Source of the DNA: Mycobacterium sp. SVM_VP21
Lineage (GTDB): Bacteria > Actinomycetota > Actinomycetes > Mycobacteriales > Mycobacteriaceae
Length of the DNA stretch: 64,000 nt
Reading direction: 5' to 3'
Assembly (NCBI GenBank): GCA_024758765.1
Contig: CP101406.1
Location: forward strand, 3,844,001 to 3,908,000
The position numbers and the translations under genes are program-made. Position 1 is the stretch's first letter. Every line of letters begins with the position of its first letter. Below the pieces are notes generated by a model. The model was not told the origin of the DNA and did not search any database. It saw only the letters and a list, made by a program, of their open reading frames with translations. Below are positions 34,278 through 43,378 of the stretch, piece by piece.

Positions 34278-35294
34278 ATGAGCCGTTGGACTGGGCTCGT
34301 CGACCGATTTCGGCGGCGGGCGAACGCGCCCGCGCGGGGGTTGTTTCGGCGCGTCGTCCTGATCAACGGTTTGGTCTTCACCTTCGGCACCCTGGTGCTG
34401 GCCATGTCGCCGGCCACTGTTTCGGGCCCCGTCCGATTGGCCGAGATCCCGGTACTGGTGATCGGGTTGGCAGTCGTGGTTGGGGCCAATGCTCTGCTGT
34501 TGCGGTCCAGCCTGGCTCCGCTGGACCGGCTCGCCGCGTCTATGCGGCGGGTTGACCTGCTCCGGCACACCGACCGGGTGGACGATACGGGCGACGGTGA
34601 TCTGCACCACCTGATGGCGTCGTTCAACGCCATGTTGGACAGGCTGGAAACCGAACGCGCTTCCTCGAGTGCCTTGGTGCTCGTCGCGCAGGAGAACGAG
34701 CGGCAGCGGATCGCCAGAGAGTTGCACGATGAGATCGGCCAGACCCTCACCGTCGCCCTACTCACCCTCAAACGGGCCGTCGACGCCGCGCCGGAAGAAA
34801 TACGCGGGGATCTCGCGGATGCGCAGGAAATCGTGCGGGCCAGTCTCGACGAAGTGCGGGACATTGCGCGACGGCTGCGCCCGGACGCGTTGGAGGACCT
34901 CGGCCTGCAGAGTGCCCTGCAGGCACTGTGCAACCAGTTCACCCAGGCGAGCGGCATCGATGTCGTCAAAGACATTGGCCCGCAGGCGGAACGACTGAAT
35001 CCCAACGTGGAGTTGGTGTGCTATCGCATCGTGCAGGAGAGCTTGACCAATATCGCCCGGCACTCCGGTGCACACAAGGTGTGGCTGGACTTGCATGTCG
35101 ATACAACGGGGGAGCTGACCCTGCGGATCTCCGATGACGGTACCGGCGGGCTCGACGTCGAAGGTGCGGGAATCACTGGAATGCGTGAGCGCGCACTGCT
35201 GGTGCACGGCACCCTAACCATCACCTCCTCAGCCGAGCAGGGCACCGAAATCCGGCTGGTGGTGCCGGCCCGACCGGGGGCCGGACGGTCATGA
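34278..35294 (+). CDS. NarL-type sensor histidine kinase
   Basis: Membrane sensor of 338 residues. Two transmembrane helices (about 24-45 and 55-75) flank a very short periplasmic loop, followed by a HAMP-like linker, a HisKA_3 domain with phosphoacceptor His150 in RELHDEIGQ, and an HATPase_c domain (YRIVQESLTNIARHSGAHKV, SDDGTGGL, GITGMRERA). The ATG at 34278 has AGGGTGG upstream and is chosen over ATG 34203. The lack of a periplasmic domain suggests it senses a membrane or cytoplasmic signal. It overlaps the response-regulator gene (ATGA) and lies upstream of the mnh antiporter operon. Confidence 0.92.
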   Translation: MSRWTGLVDRFRRRANAPARGLFRRVVLINGLVFTFGTLVLAMSPATVSGPVRLAEIPVLVIGLAVVVGANALLLRSSLAPLDRLAASMRRVDLLRHTDRVDDTGDGDLHHLMASFNAMLDRLETERASSSALVLVAQENERQRIARELHDEIGQTLTVALLTLKRAVDAAPEEIRGDLADAQEIVRASLDEVRDIARRLRPDALEDLGLQSALQALCNQFTQASGIDVVKDIGPQAERLNPNVELVCYRIVQESLTNIARHSGAHKVWLDLHVDTTGELTLRISDDGTGGLDVEGAGITGMRERALLVHGTLTITSSAEQGTEIRLVVPARPGAGRS

Positions 35295-35950
35295 TGCCGA
35301 CGCAACCGGCACGCATCCTGCTGGCCGACGATCACGCCCTGATGCGCAGTGGGCTGCGGATGATTCTGGACGCCGAGCCCGACCTGTCTGTGGTTGCGGA
35401 GGCTGCAGACGGTGCCGAGGCGCTCGCAGCGTTGCAGGAAACCCCTGTCGATCTGGCCATTTTGGACATCGCAATGCCGCGGATGACCGGCTTGCAGGCC
35501 GCCCGCGAGATCAACCGCAACCATCCCCACGTGCGGGTACTGATGTTGTCGATGCACGACAACGAGCAGTACTTCTTCGAGGCCCTCAAGGCCGGTGCCT
35601 CGGGCTACGTCTTGAAATCGGTCGCCGACCGCGACCTGCTCGAAGCGTGCCGGGCGACGATTCGCGGTGAGCCGTTTCTGTACGCCGGGGCGGTGACCGC
35701 GCTGATTCGGGACTACCTGCATCGGGCGAGGCACGGCAATACGTTGCCGGAGACCATCCTCACGCCGCGCGAGGAGGAAGTCCTCAAGTTGATCGCCGAG
35801 GGCTTTTCGGCACGCGAGATCGCCAAGACTCTCGGCATCAGCGCCAAGACAGTCGATCGCCACCGAACCAACACCCTGCAGAAATTGGGTCTGCGCGACC
35901 GCCTGGCGCTCACCCGGTATGCGATCAGGACCGGTTTGATCGAGCCGTAA
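35291..35950 (+). CDS. NarL/LuxR-family response regulator
   Basis: Response regulator of 219 residues: receiver domain with phosphoacceptor Asp59 in LAILDIAMPRM, LLADDH acidic pocket and conserved Lys in GYVLKSV, then a LuxR-type HTH (LTPREEEVLKLIAEGFSAREIAKTLGIS). ATG 35291 overlaps the kinase stop; a second ATG follows at 35294. Two direct repeats of a GC-rich imperfect palindrome lie just after the gene (35961-36004), upstream of the mnh operon, and may be its binding site. Control of Na+/H+ antiport is inferred from position only. Confidence 0.92.
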   Translation: MMPTQPARILLADDHALMRSGLRMILDAEPDLSVVAEAADGAEALAALQETPVDLAILDIAMPRMTGLQAAREINRNHPHVRVLMLSMHDNEQYFFEALKAGASGYVLKSVADRDLLEACRATIRGEPFLYAGAVTALIRDYLHRARHGNTLPETILTPREEEVLKLIAEGFSAREIAKTLGISAKTVDRHRTNTLQKLGLRDRLALTRYAIRTGLIEP

Positions 35951-35960
35951 CGGGACATCG

Positions 35961-36004
35961 CCCCAGCCGTAGTGGGTGTTGCACCCCCCGCCGAATGGGG
36001 GTTG
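35961..36004. promoter_or_regulatory. Direct repeats of an imperfect palindrome before the mnh operon
   Basis: CCCCAGCCGTAGTGGGTGTTG (35961-35981, 21 bp) and a related CCCCGCCGAATGGGGGTTG (35986-36004) align with few changes; each is itself an inverted repeat (CCCC...GGGG). They lie in the 203-bp gap between the response regulator and mnhA. They fit a dimeric regulator site or nested hairpins. The remaining gap shows no gene. Confidence 0.5.
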
Positions 36005-36156
36005 TATTCCATGGCGCGCTGCCGCTGCACCACACAAACTGGAATCAGTGGTGGTGGGGAGATGGGTGCGGCCGTGTTCTGAGCGCGTCCGCGGTCTCCT
36101 CACGATTGGCCACGACTAGAACGCATCGACTTAAACGAAACGGCCCGTGGAGCGTG

Positions 36157-39051
36157 ATGCTGGCGATACTGCTTGCCCATGTTGTTGGCACAGCTGCCGC
36201 ACCAGCGTTGGTGCGCAGGTGGGGCAGGGCGGCTTTCTATCCGCTGGGATCCATCCCGCTGGTATCGCTGGGCTGGGTGGTGGCGAACTGGCCGGCCGGT
36301 CCGGCCGACGACCACCGCGTCACGGTGCCGTGGGTGCCCGGACTGTCGATGGACATCGCGCTGCGATTCGATTCGCTGAGCGCAATCATGTGCGTGCTGG
36401 CCTTAGGGATCGGCGCACTGGTCTTGTTCTACTGCGCCTCATACTTCCGGCCGGTCGGGGCGCACGAAACCGATCCGCGGCTGCCCAGCTTCGCCGCGAA
36501 GATGGTCGGTTTCGCCGGAGCGATGTTCGGGCTGATGGTCGCCGACAACGCGTTGGTGCTCTACGTGTTCTGGGAAATGACGACGGTGCTGTCGTTCCTG
36601 CTGATCGGTCACTACGCCGAACGCGCCGTCAATCGCCGCGCCGCCATCCAGGCCTTGCTGGTGACCACTGCCGGCGGGCTGGCCATGCTGGTCGGCATCA
36701 TCATGCTGGGCAACGCCGCCGGCACGTACCTGCTTTCCGAGTTGGTGGCTCATCCCCCGTCGGGGACGGTCGTCACCGTTGGGGTGCTGCTGATCCTGGT
36801 CGGCGCGCTCAGCAAGTCGGCGATCGTGCCGCTGCACTTCTGGCTGCCCGGCGCCATGGCGGCACCGACACCGGTCAGCGCCTATCTGCACGCCGCGGCG
36901 ATGGTCAAGGCCGGTATCTATCTGGTGGCGAGGTTGGCTCCGGGGTTCGCCGATTCGCCCGGATGGCGGCCCACGCTGCTGATTCTCGGTCTGGCCACCG
37001 CGCTGTTGGCGGGATGGCGGGCTGTGCGCGAGTACGACCTCAAGCTGCTGCTGGCCTACAGCACCGTCAGTCAGCTGGGTCTGATGATCGTGTTGGTCGG
37101 AGCCGGCACCGGTGACCTCATGCTGGCCGGGTTGACCGCCATGTGCGCGCACGCGGCGGCCAAGGCCACGCTGTTCATGGTGGTTGGGATCATCGACCAT
37201 GCCACCGGCACCCGCGATCTGCGTGAACTGGCCGGACTCGGACGCCGTTGCCCGGGGCTGTTTGTGATCGCCGCCGCGGCCGCCGCCAGTATGGCCGGAG
37301 TGCCGCCGTTCGTGGGCTTCATCGCCAAGGAGACCATCTTCGGGGCCGAGGCCCAGTCCCCGGTCCTGGGTTCGGCCGGTCCGTACGTGCTGGCCGCCGG
37401 CGTGGTCGCCTCGATGTTCACCGTGATCTACAGCGTGCGGTTCGTGTGGGGCGGCTTCGCCGGCAAGGGCCGGTCCGCACCGAGTCCGGCCGTGGCGGGC
37501 CTGCACCGACCCGACGCGGCGTTCCTGGCGCCGCCGGCGGTGCTGGCCGCCATCAGCCTGGCCCTGGGATTGTGTGCGCTCACCCTCGATACCGTGTTGC
37601 GCAATTACGCCGACAACATGCCCGGTGGAACCGGCTATCACCTGGCGCTGTGGCACGGTGTCGGGCTGCCGGTGTTGCTGTCGGCGCTGGTCCTGGTGGT
37701 CGGCGCGAGTGTGTTCGCCGCCCGCGGCCCGCTGCGTCTGTCCCGGCTGCGCCGGCTGCCGATGGGCAAGGCCGACCGCATCTATGACGACGCGCTGCGG
37801 CTGCTCGATGTGGCAGCGGTGCGGCTGACCAGCTTCACCCAGCGCGGCTCTCTGCCGGTCAACCAGGGGGTGATCTTCGCGACGCTGGTGGTGCTCCCGC
37901 TGACGGCGCTGGCATTGGGCGCGCGCAACCACGTCGAACTGCATCTGTGGGATACCCCGCTGCAGTTGACCGTCGCGGTGCTGGTGGTTGCCGGAGGGAT
38001 CGGCGCCACCATGGCTCGCAACCGGCTGTCCGCGGTGTTGATGGTCGGGGTGACCGGTTACGGGTGCGCGGCGGCATTCGCCTTCCATGGTGCGCCCGAC
38101 CTGGCCCTGACCCAGCTGCTGGTCGAGACTGTGACCCTGGTGATCTTCGTGCTTGTGTTGCGCACGCTGCCGGCGGAGGCCGAGCGACCCACCATGGCGC
38201 TGAACCGGCTGCCGCGCATAGTGCTGGCCGCCGCGGCAGGCATCAGCGTCGCCGTGCTGGCGGCCTTCGCGATGGCGGCGCGCGCCCGCGACGGCGTGGC
38301 CGAGGCGTTGCCCGAGGCGGCCTACGTCCGCGGTCACGGCGCCAACACCGTCAACGTGATATTGGTCGATATCCGGGCCTGGGACACCCTCGGTGAGATC
38401 TCGGTGCTGCTGGTTGCCGCGACCGGTGTGGCCTCGATGGTGTTCCGCAACCGCCGATTCGGCCGAGCCCCACGGATCGCCGACGCCGGCACCCCGCGCA
38501 AGACCGCGGGCATCACCACCCCCTACAGCCCGGCGATCGGGTCCACCACCTGGCTGCGGGGCAGCGCCTACCACGATCCCAACGAGCGGTCGCTGGTGCT
38601 GGAGGTCGCAACCCGGATCATCTTCCCGCTGATCATGGTGGTATCGATCTACTTCCTGTTCGCCGGGCACAACTATCCCGGCGGTGGCTTCGCCGGCGGG
38701 CTTGCCGCCGGGCTGGGGCTGGCGTTGCGTTATCTGGCCGGCGGACGCTACGAGCTCGGCGAGACGCTGCCCCTGGACTCCAGCAAGATCCTGGGCGTCG
38801 GGCTGGCCCTGGTCGGAGGCACGGCGCTGGGGTCGTTGTTCCTGGGGGCGCCGGTGCTGTCCTCGGCGGTGCTGCACTTCACGCTTCCGGTGCTGGGCCA
38901 CGTCAATGTGGTGACGTCGTTGTTCTTCGATCTGGGCGTGTACCTGGTGGTGGTCGGCATGGTGCTCGATGTGCTGCGCAGCCTGGGCGTGCGATTGGAC
39001 CAGGAGCTTGAATCGCAGTCCGCTGGCCGACCGATGGCAGGAGTGTCATGA
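36157..39051 (+). CDS. mnhA: Na+/H+ antiporter subunit A fused to subunit B
   Basis: Large membrane protein of 964 residues. The N-terminal two thirds is a NuoL-like proton-translocating subunit: DNALVLYVFWEMTTVLSFLLIGHY with the conserved Glu in FWEMT, and ALSKSAIVPLHFWLPGAMAAPTPVSAYLHAAAMVKAG with the key Lys residues. The C-terminal part carries MnhB-like sequence after residue 800: LEVATRIIFPLIMVVSIYFLFAGHNYPGGGFAGGL. ATG 36157 (or GTG 36154) is chosen. It starts a six-gene operon (A-B, C, D, E, F, G) in which each start overlaps the previous stop. It expels Na+ or K+ in exchange for protons at the cytoplasmic membrane. Confidence 0.95.
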   Translation: MLAILLAHVVGTAAAPALVRRWGRAAFYPLGSIPLVSLGWVVANWPAGPADDHRVTVPWVPGLSMDIALRFDSLSAIMCVLALGIGALVLFYCASYFRPVGAHETDPRLPSFAAKMVGFAGAMFGLMVADNALVLYVFWEMTTVLSFLLIGHYAERAVNRRAAIQALLVTTAGGLAMLVGIIMLGNAAGTYLLSELVAHPPSGTVVTVGVLLILVGALSKSAIVPLHFWLPGAMAAPTPVSAYLHAAAMVKAGIYLVARLAPGFADSPGWRPTLLILGLATALLAGWRAVREYDLKLLLAYSTVSQLGLMIVLVGAGTGDLMLAGLTAMCAHAAAKATLFMVVGIIDHATGTRDLRELAGLGRRCPGLFVIAAAAAASMAGVPPFVGFIAKETIFGAEAQSPVLGSAGPYVLAAGVVASMFTVIYSVRFVWGGFAGKGRSAPSPAVAGLHRPDAAFLAPPAVLAAISLALGLCALTLDTVLRNYADNMPGGTGYHLALWHGVGLPVLLSALVLVVGASVFAARGPLRLSRLRRLPMGKADRIYDDALRLLDVAAVRLTSFTQRGSLPVNQGVIFATLVVLPLTALALGARNHVELHLWDTPLQLTVAVLVVAGGIGATMARNRLSAVLMVGVTGYGCAAAFAFHGAPDLALTQLLVETVTLVIFVLVLRTLPAEAERPTMALNRLPRIVLAAAAGISVAVLAAFAMAARARDGVAEALPEAAYVRGHGANTVNVILVDIRAWDTLGEISVLLVAATGVASMVFRNRRFGRAPRIADAGTPRKTAGITTPYSPAIGSTTWLRGSAYHDPNERSLVLEVATRIIFPLIMVVSIYFLFAGHNYPGGGFAGGLAAGLGLALRYLAGGRYELGETLPLDSSKILGVGLALVGGTALGSLFLGAPVLSSAVLHFTLPVLGHVNVVTSLFFDLGVYLVVVGMVLDVLRSLGVRLDQELESQSAGRPMAGVS

Positions 39052-39497
39052 CCGCGCATCTGGTTCCGTTGCTGATGGCCGCCGGGCTCACTTCGTGCGG
39101 GGTCTACATGCTGCTCGAGCGCAGTCTGACCCGAATGTTGTTGGGCCTGATGATGATCGGTAATGCCATCAATCTGCTGATCATCGATGTCGGCGGACCA
39201 GACGGGAATCCGCCGATCCTTTGGGCCAGCTCCGGTAAGGAAACCGACGCCGACCCACTGGCTCAGGCCATGGTGTTGACCTCCATCGTCATCACCATGG
39301 GCGTGGGCGCGTTCGTGCTGGCCCTGACCTACCGCTCCTACAACCTGACGACCACCGACGACATCGGTGACGACCAGGAAGCGACCCGCGTCTCGCAGCT
39401 GACCGACGAAGAGGTCATCGCCGCCGAACCGGACCAGGGTGTGCCGGTGGCAGCCGGTGACCTCGACGCCGTTCCCGGAAGCGAGGTGTCACGGTGA
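39048..39497 (+). CDS. mnhC: Na+/H+ antiporter subunit C
   Basis: NuoK-like subunit of 149 residues with three membrane helices: VPLLMAAGLTSCGVYMLLER, MLLGLMMIGNAINLLIIDVGG (the family motif GNAINLL) and PLAQAMVLTSIVITMGVGAFVLAL. A hydrophilic tail with many Asp/Glu follows (DDIGDDQEATR), longer than in bacillary MrpC. ATG 39048 overlaps the mnhA stop by four bases. Confidence 0.94.
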   Translation: MTAHLVPLLMAAGLTSCGVYMLLERSLTRMLLGLMMIGNAINLLIIDVGGPDGNPPILWASSGKETDADPLAQAMVLTSIVITMGVGAFVLALTYRSYNLTTTDDIGDDQEATRVSQLTDEEVIAAEPDQGVPVAAGDLDAVPGSEVSR

Positions 39498-41092
39498 GTC
39501 TTGCCGCCGTCTTGATGCCGCTGCCGGTGCTGCTGCCCACGCTGGGCGCGGCGCTGACGCTGATCGTCGGCCGCCGTCCCCGGCTACAGCGGCCAATCAC
39601 CATCGGTGTGCTGTGCGCGGTGGCCGCGGTCAGCGCGGCCCTGCTGTATCTGACCGACCGCAACGGCACGCTGGTACTGCATGTCGGAGGGTGGGGGCCA
39701 ACCGAGCAGAAGATGGGGCCGCTCGGCATCAGCATGGTTGTCGATCGGTTGTCGGCGCTGATGTTGGTGGTGTCGGCGGTCGTGCTGCTGGCGGTCATGG
39801 TCTACGCCATCGGGCAAGGCGTGCGCGACGGTGACGACCGCCAGCCGGTATCGATCTTCCTGCCCACCTATCTGACCCTGGCCACCGGCGTCTCCCTGGC
39901 GTTTCTGGCCGGCGACCTGTTCAACCTGTTCGTCGGATTCGAGATGCTGCTGTCGGCGAGCTTCGTGCTGCTGACCATCGGTGCCAGTGCCGAACGCATT
40001 CGCGCCGGTATCGGCTACGTGATGGTCTCGATGGCCTCGTCGTTGGTCTTTCTGTTCGGCATCGCCCTGGTTTATGCCTCCACCGGAACGCTGAACCTCG
40101 CCGAGCTGGCGACGCGGACCGGCGCCCTGCCGGGCGGCACCCGAAGCGCGGTGTTCGCGGTGTTGTTGGTGGCGTTCGGCATCAAGGCCGCGGTGTTCCC
40201 ACTGTCGGCATGGCTTCCCGACGCCTATCCCACCGCGCCCGCCCCGATCACCGCGGTGTTCGCCGGGATTCTGACCAAAGTCGGTGTGTACGCGATCATC
40301 CGGGCGCACTCCCTGCTGTTCCCCGACGGCGGCCTGGACTCGGTGCTGCTGGTCGCGGCGCTGTTGACCATGTTGATCGGGATCTTCGGTGCCATCGCGC
40401 AAAGTGACATCAAGCGGGTGTTGTCCTTCACGCTGGTCAGCCACATCGGCTTCATGATGTTCGGGGTCGCATTGTCGAGCCAGCTGGGCATGTCCGGCGC
40501 GATCTTCTACGTGATGCACCACATCATCGTGATGACCACGCTGTTCCTGGCGGCCGGACTGATCGAACGCCAAGGCGGCGCCTCGTCGCTGCACCGACTG
40601 GGCGGTCTGATCGCTAATCCGTTGTTGGCCTTTGTGTTCCTGATTCCGGCGTTCAATCTCGGTGGTATACCGCCGTTTTCGGGCTTCATCGGCAAGACCG
40701 CCGTGCTGCAGGCCGGTGTGGGTGACGGGTCGGTGCTGGCCTGGTGCCTGGTGGGCGGCGCGGTGGTGACGAGTCTGCTGACCCTGTATGTGCTGGCACG
40801 GGTGTGGACCATGGCGTTTTGGCGCCGCCGCGTCGACGCCCCCGAGGGAGAGCTGGTGCTTGCCGCTCCGCCGGTGCTGCTTGACGACGTCGGCGACATT
40901 GCCTACAACGACCGTGATGACGTCGGAAAGATGCCGACGTGGATGGTGGTCCCGACGCTCGCGCTGATCGCCCTGGGCCTGTCGCTGAGCGTCCTGGCCG
41001 GCCCGATTTTCGCCTACACCGAGCGGGCGGCGGCCGAGGTTCTGGACCGGGGCGAATACATCTCGACTGTGCTGTCGGTGGGTACACCATGA
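39494..41092 (+). CDS. mnhD: Na+/H+ antiporter subunit D
   Basis: NuoM/N-like proton channel subunit of 532 residues with about 14 membrane helices. The conserved LFNLFVGFEMLLSASFVLLT carries the helix-5 Glu; GIKAAVFPLSAWLPDAYPTAPAPITAVFAG carries Lys; FGAIAQSDIKRVLSFTLVSHIGFMMFG carries the second Lys. GTG 39494 overlaps the mnhC stop (GTGA). Works with MnhA as an ion-conducting subunit. Confidence 0.95.
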   Translation: MSLAAVLMPLPVLLPTLGAALTLIVGRRPRLQRPITIGVLCAVAAVSAALLYLTDRNGTLVLHVGGWGPTEQKMGPLGISMVVDRLSALMLVVSAVVLLAVMVYAIGQGVRDGDDRQPVSIFLPTYLTLATGVSLAFLAGDLFNLFVGFEMLLSASFVLLTIGASAERIRAGIGYVMVSMASSLVFLFGIALVYASTGTLNLAELATRTGALPGGTRSAVFAVLLVAFGIKAAVFPLSAWLPDAYPTAPAPITAVFAGILTKVGVYAIIRAHSLLFPDGGLDSVLLVAALLTMLIGIFGAIAQSDIKRVLSFTLVSHIGFMMFGVALSSQLGMSGAIFYVMHHIIVMTTLFLAAGLIERQGGASSLHRLGGLIANPLLAFVFLIPAFNLGGIPPFSGFIGKTAVLQAGVGDGSVLAWCLVGGAVVTSLLTLYVLARVWTMAFWRRRVDAPEGELVLAAPPVLLDDVGDIAYNDRDDVGKMPTWMVVPTLALIALGLSLSVLAGPIFAYTERAAAEVLDRGEYISTVLSVGTP

Positions 41093-41616
41093 GGGCCCTC
41101 GCGCTGAGGATCTTCGCGGTGTCGGCGCTGGCCACCGTGTGGGTGCTGTTGTGGGGCCGCTTCACGATCCCCAACATCCTCACGGGGATCGTGGTCGCGA
41201 TCGTGATCATGGTCTTGCTGCCGATGCCGCCCGTGCCGGTGCAGGGCCGGGTGCATCTGGTGCCGCTGGTGAAGCTGTTGGGGCTGTTCACCTGGTACCT
41301 GATGGAGTCCAGCATTCAGTTGATGTGGCTGGCGGTCCGACCCGGACCGCCGCCGCTCACCGGGGTGCTACGGGTGCCGCTGACCATCAAATCCGACCTG
41401 GTTTTGGTGCTGGCCGCCAACATCACCACGTTGATTCCCGGATCGATGGTGCTGGAGATCGATCAGGTGCGCCGGATTCTGTATTGCCATGTGATCGATG
41501 TCGGGTCTGCGCCAGCGGTCGAACGTTTCTTTCAGCAGGTCGCGCAGGTGGAGCGACTGTTGATCGCCGCGTTCGAGCGTGACGACGAGTGGCTGCCGAC
41601 GGGAGTAGACGCATGA
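41089..41616 (+). CDS. mnhE: Na+/H+ antiporter subunit E
   Basis: Subunit of 175 residues. Two or three N-terminal membrane helices (FAVSALATVWVLLWGRFTIPNILTGIVVAIVIMVLL and LLGLFTWYLMESSIQLMWLAV) precede a cytosolic MrpE domain with ANITTLIPGSMVLEID, the family signature. The ATG at 41089 overlaps the mnhD stop; a longer in-frame extension upstream is inside mnhD. Confidence 0.94.
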   Translation: MRALALRIFAVSALATVWVLLWGRFTIPNILTGIVVAIVIMVLLPMPPVPVQGRVHLVPLVKLLGLFTWYLMESSIQLMWLAVRPGPPPLTGVLRVPLTIKSDLVLVLAANITTLIPGSMVLEIDQVRRILYCHVIDVGSAPAVERFFQQVAQVERLLIAAFERDDEWLPTGVDA

Positions 41617-41894
41617 ACGTGATCTGGGGAACGGCGGGTGTGCTGTTGGGCTTCGCCGCCGTCATCACCATGTATCGGCTGCTGGCCGGACCCAGCACCT
41701 TGGACCGGCTGGTGGCGCTGGACACGCTGGCTGCGATGACCATGTGCGGTATCGGTATCTGGGCTGCGGTCAGCCGGGACACCACCGTGACCTACAGCCT
41801 TGCGGCACTGGCGCTGGTCGGCTTCATCGGGTCGGTGAGCGTGGCACGCTTCCGGGTGCCCGACGACGCACCCGATCTGGGGAGGCAACCGTGA
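41613..41894 (+). CDS. mnhF: Na+/H+ antiporter subunit F
   Basis: Small subunit of 93 residues with three membrane helices and the MrpF signature YRLLAGPSTLDRLVALDTL, then GFIGSVSVARF. The start ATG 41613 overlaps the mnhE stop by four bases. Confidence 0.94.
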   Translation: MNVIWGTAGVLLGFAAVITMYRLLAGPSTLDRLVALDTLAAMTMCGIGIWAAVSRDTTVTYSLAALALVGFIGSVSVARFRVPDDAPDLGRQP

Positions 41895-42238
41895 TCCTGC
41901 TCGACGTGCTCTCCGGGGTGCTGGTGCTCGCCGGTTCGGTGCTCGCGCTGACGGCGGCCATCGGTGTGGTGCGGTTCCCCGACACCTTGGCCCGGATGCA
42001 CTCGGCCACCAAACCGCAGGTGTTGGGCCTGTTGCTGGTGTTGTTCGGTGCGTTGATCCGACTACGCGGCAGCCACGATGCGGGAATGGTGACCGTGAGC
42101 ATCCTGTTCACCCTGATCACCGCGCCGGTGGTCGCACACCGAGTGGGTCGGCTGGCCTACCAGGAGCAGGATATGACCGAGGTGCTGAGCGTTGACCAGC
42201 TCGGCGAGCTGACCGAGGACGATCAGCTGCCGCTGTGA
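41891..42238 (+). CDS. mnhG: Na+/H+ antiporter subunit G
   Basis: Subunit of 115 residues with three membrane helices and the MrpG signature GVVRFPDTLARMHSATKPQVLGLLLVLFGA. GTG 41891 overlaps the mnhF stop (GTGA). An acidic tail follows (EDDQLPL). It is the last gene of the operon; its final 16 bp overlap the convergent methyltransferase, so no space for a separate terminator exists. Confidence 0.94.
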   Translation: MILLDVLSGVLVLAGSVLALTAAIGVVRFPDTLARMHSATKPQVLGLLLVLFGALIRLRGSHDAGMVTVSILFTLITAPVVAHRVGRLAYQEQDMTEVLSVDQLGELTEDDQLPL

Positions 42239-42840
42239 GCGGGGCGTAGCACCGCGACCAGGAAATCGGAGTCCGCGGTGAAGGGTCGCAGGTCCCAGGT
42301 GGCCAGCAGGAGATCGGTCGCGAAACCGGCAGTCGACGCGTCGCGCAGGAACTGATCGAAGTCGTAGTCCCGGTTGGCGCCGAAGCCGATCACGGTCCGA
42401 CCGTCGTCGGCGCAGTGGGCGCGCAACCGGCGCAGGATCTCCGCGCGCGTGCTCGGGGCCACAAATGCCATGACGTTGCCCGCGGACACGATGAGGTCGA
42501 ACGGTTCGGAGATGCCGCGGACGGGCAGGTCGAGCTCGGCGAGGTCGCCCACGAGATAGCGCGGTCCGGGATAGTCCTGCTCGGCGGCCTCGATCAGCTC
42601 CGGGTCAACGTCGACACCGACCACATCATGACCGCACTTGGCCAGGACGCCGGCGACCCGCCCGGGTCCGCAGCCGGCGTCGAGGATGCGGGCGCCACGG
42701 GAAGCCATCGCGTCGATCAGGCGGGCTTCGCCGGCCAGATCGTTACCGGCGCGGGCCATCTCGCGGAAGCGTTCGATATACCACTGCGAATGCCCGGGAT
42801 CGGCGGCAACTTTCTGCATCCAGAGGCTCTGCTCGACCAT
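42223..42840 (-). CDS. Class I SAM-dependent methyltransferase
   Basis: Protein of 205 residues. Rossmann-fold motif I is ARILDAGCGPGRVAGVLA, motif II DVVGVDVDPELIEAAEQDYPG, and motif IV FDLIVSAGNVMAFV. The substrate is unknown. The ATG at 42840 is 21 bp after the LpqN-like gene. It is the last gene of a minus-strand run beginning with the EspC-like gene at 45353, so its product might modify a component of that system. Its stop overlaps mnhG. Confidence 0.9.
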   Translation of the reverse strand: MVEQSLWMQKVAADPGHSQWYIERFREMARAGNDLAGEARLIDAMASRGARILDAGCGPGRVAGVLAKCGHDVVGVDVDPELIEAAEQDYPGPRYLVGDLAELDLPVRGISEPFDLIVSAGNVMAFVAPSTRAEILRRLRAHCADDGRTVIGFGANRDYDFDQFLRDASTAGFATDLLLATWDLRPFTADSDFLVAVLRPAHSGS

Positions 42841-42861
42841 GAGTGCATTCTCCCAGGGGCG

Positions 42862-43368
42862 TCACGGGGTGGGCAGGCGGACTTCCAACGAATCCAGAAG
42901 TGCCTGTTTGGCGGCGATGTAGTGGGGGTTGTCGGCGTCGGTGGTTTGCAGGGTGACCGTGATCGCCCAGATCCGGGCTGCTGTGTTCTGCACGGCGATG
43001 AGCAGGCCGGTCGCGGGTCGGCCCTGCAGGTTGTAGGTGATCGTTCTACTCGGAAAGCCCGACACCGTTCCGGCGACATCGGTATCGAGCTCACCGATGA
43101 CGGTGGTCACCGCGGCGCGTTCCTTGGCCAAGGCCTGCGCCGGCAATCCGACCTGGCCGGTGAGGTCTTCCAGCGTCACCACGGCGTTGGGGGTGAAACC
43201 GTGCCGTCGCAGTTCCTGGTTGTAGAGCACGCCGCGCACCGGCGGCGACTCGTTGCTGGGCAGGAACTCCCAACCCGGGGGAAGGGGGAGGGTGACCGTC
43301 GGCTCGTCGACGTCGCGGGGAGCCAACGTGATCGATTCCTCGGCGGGCGGGCGACCAGAATTTTGCAC
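42862..43368 (-). CDS. LpqN/LpqT-family protein without lipobox
   Basis: Protein of 168 residues similar to the mycobacterial LpqN/LpqT/Mtc28 family: VTLPLPPGWEFLPSNESP, RGVLYNQELRRHGFTPNAVVTLEDLTG, and the closing TTDADNPHYIAAKQALLDSLEVRLP. LpqN and LpqT are lipoproteins with a signal peptide. From GTG 43368 (AAGGAG, six bases upstream) this copy has no signal sequence or lipobox Cys, so it should be cytosolic or exported by another route. It is 10 bp after the small membrane-protein gene and in one operon with the T7SS-like genes. Confidence 0.8.
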   Translation of the reverse strand: MQNSGRPPAEESITLAPRDVDEPTVTLPLPPGWEFLPSNESPPVRGVLYNQELRRHGFTPNAVVTLEDLTGQVGLPAQALAKERAAVTTVIGELDTDVAGTVSGFPSRTITYNLQGRPATGLLIAVQNTAARIWAITVTLQTTDADNPHYIAAKQALLDSLEVRLPTP

Positions 43369-43378
43369 TGCCAACTCC

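Noticed and set aside
36439..38901. 820-codon open frame on the minus strand opposite mnhA
   Set aside because: Composition is Gln/His/Arg/Gly-rich without family motifs. It mirrors the codon pattern of mnhA and is a GC-shadow frame.
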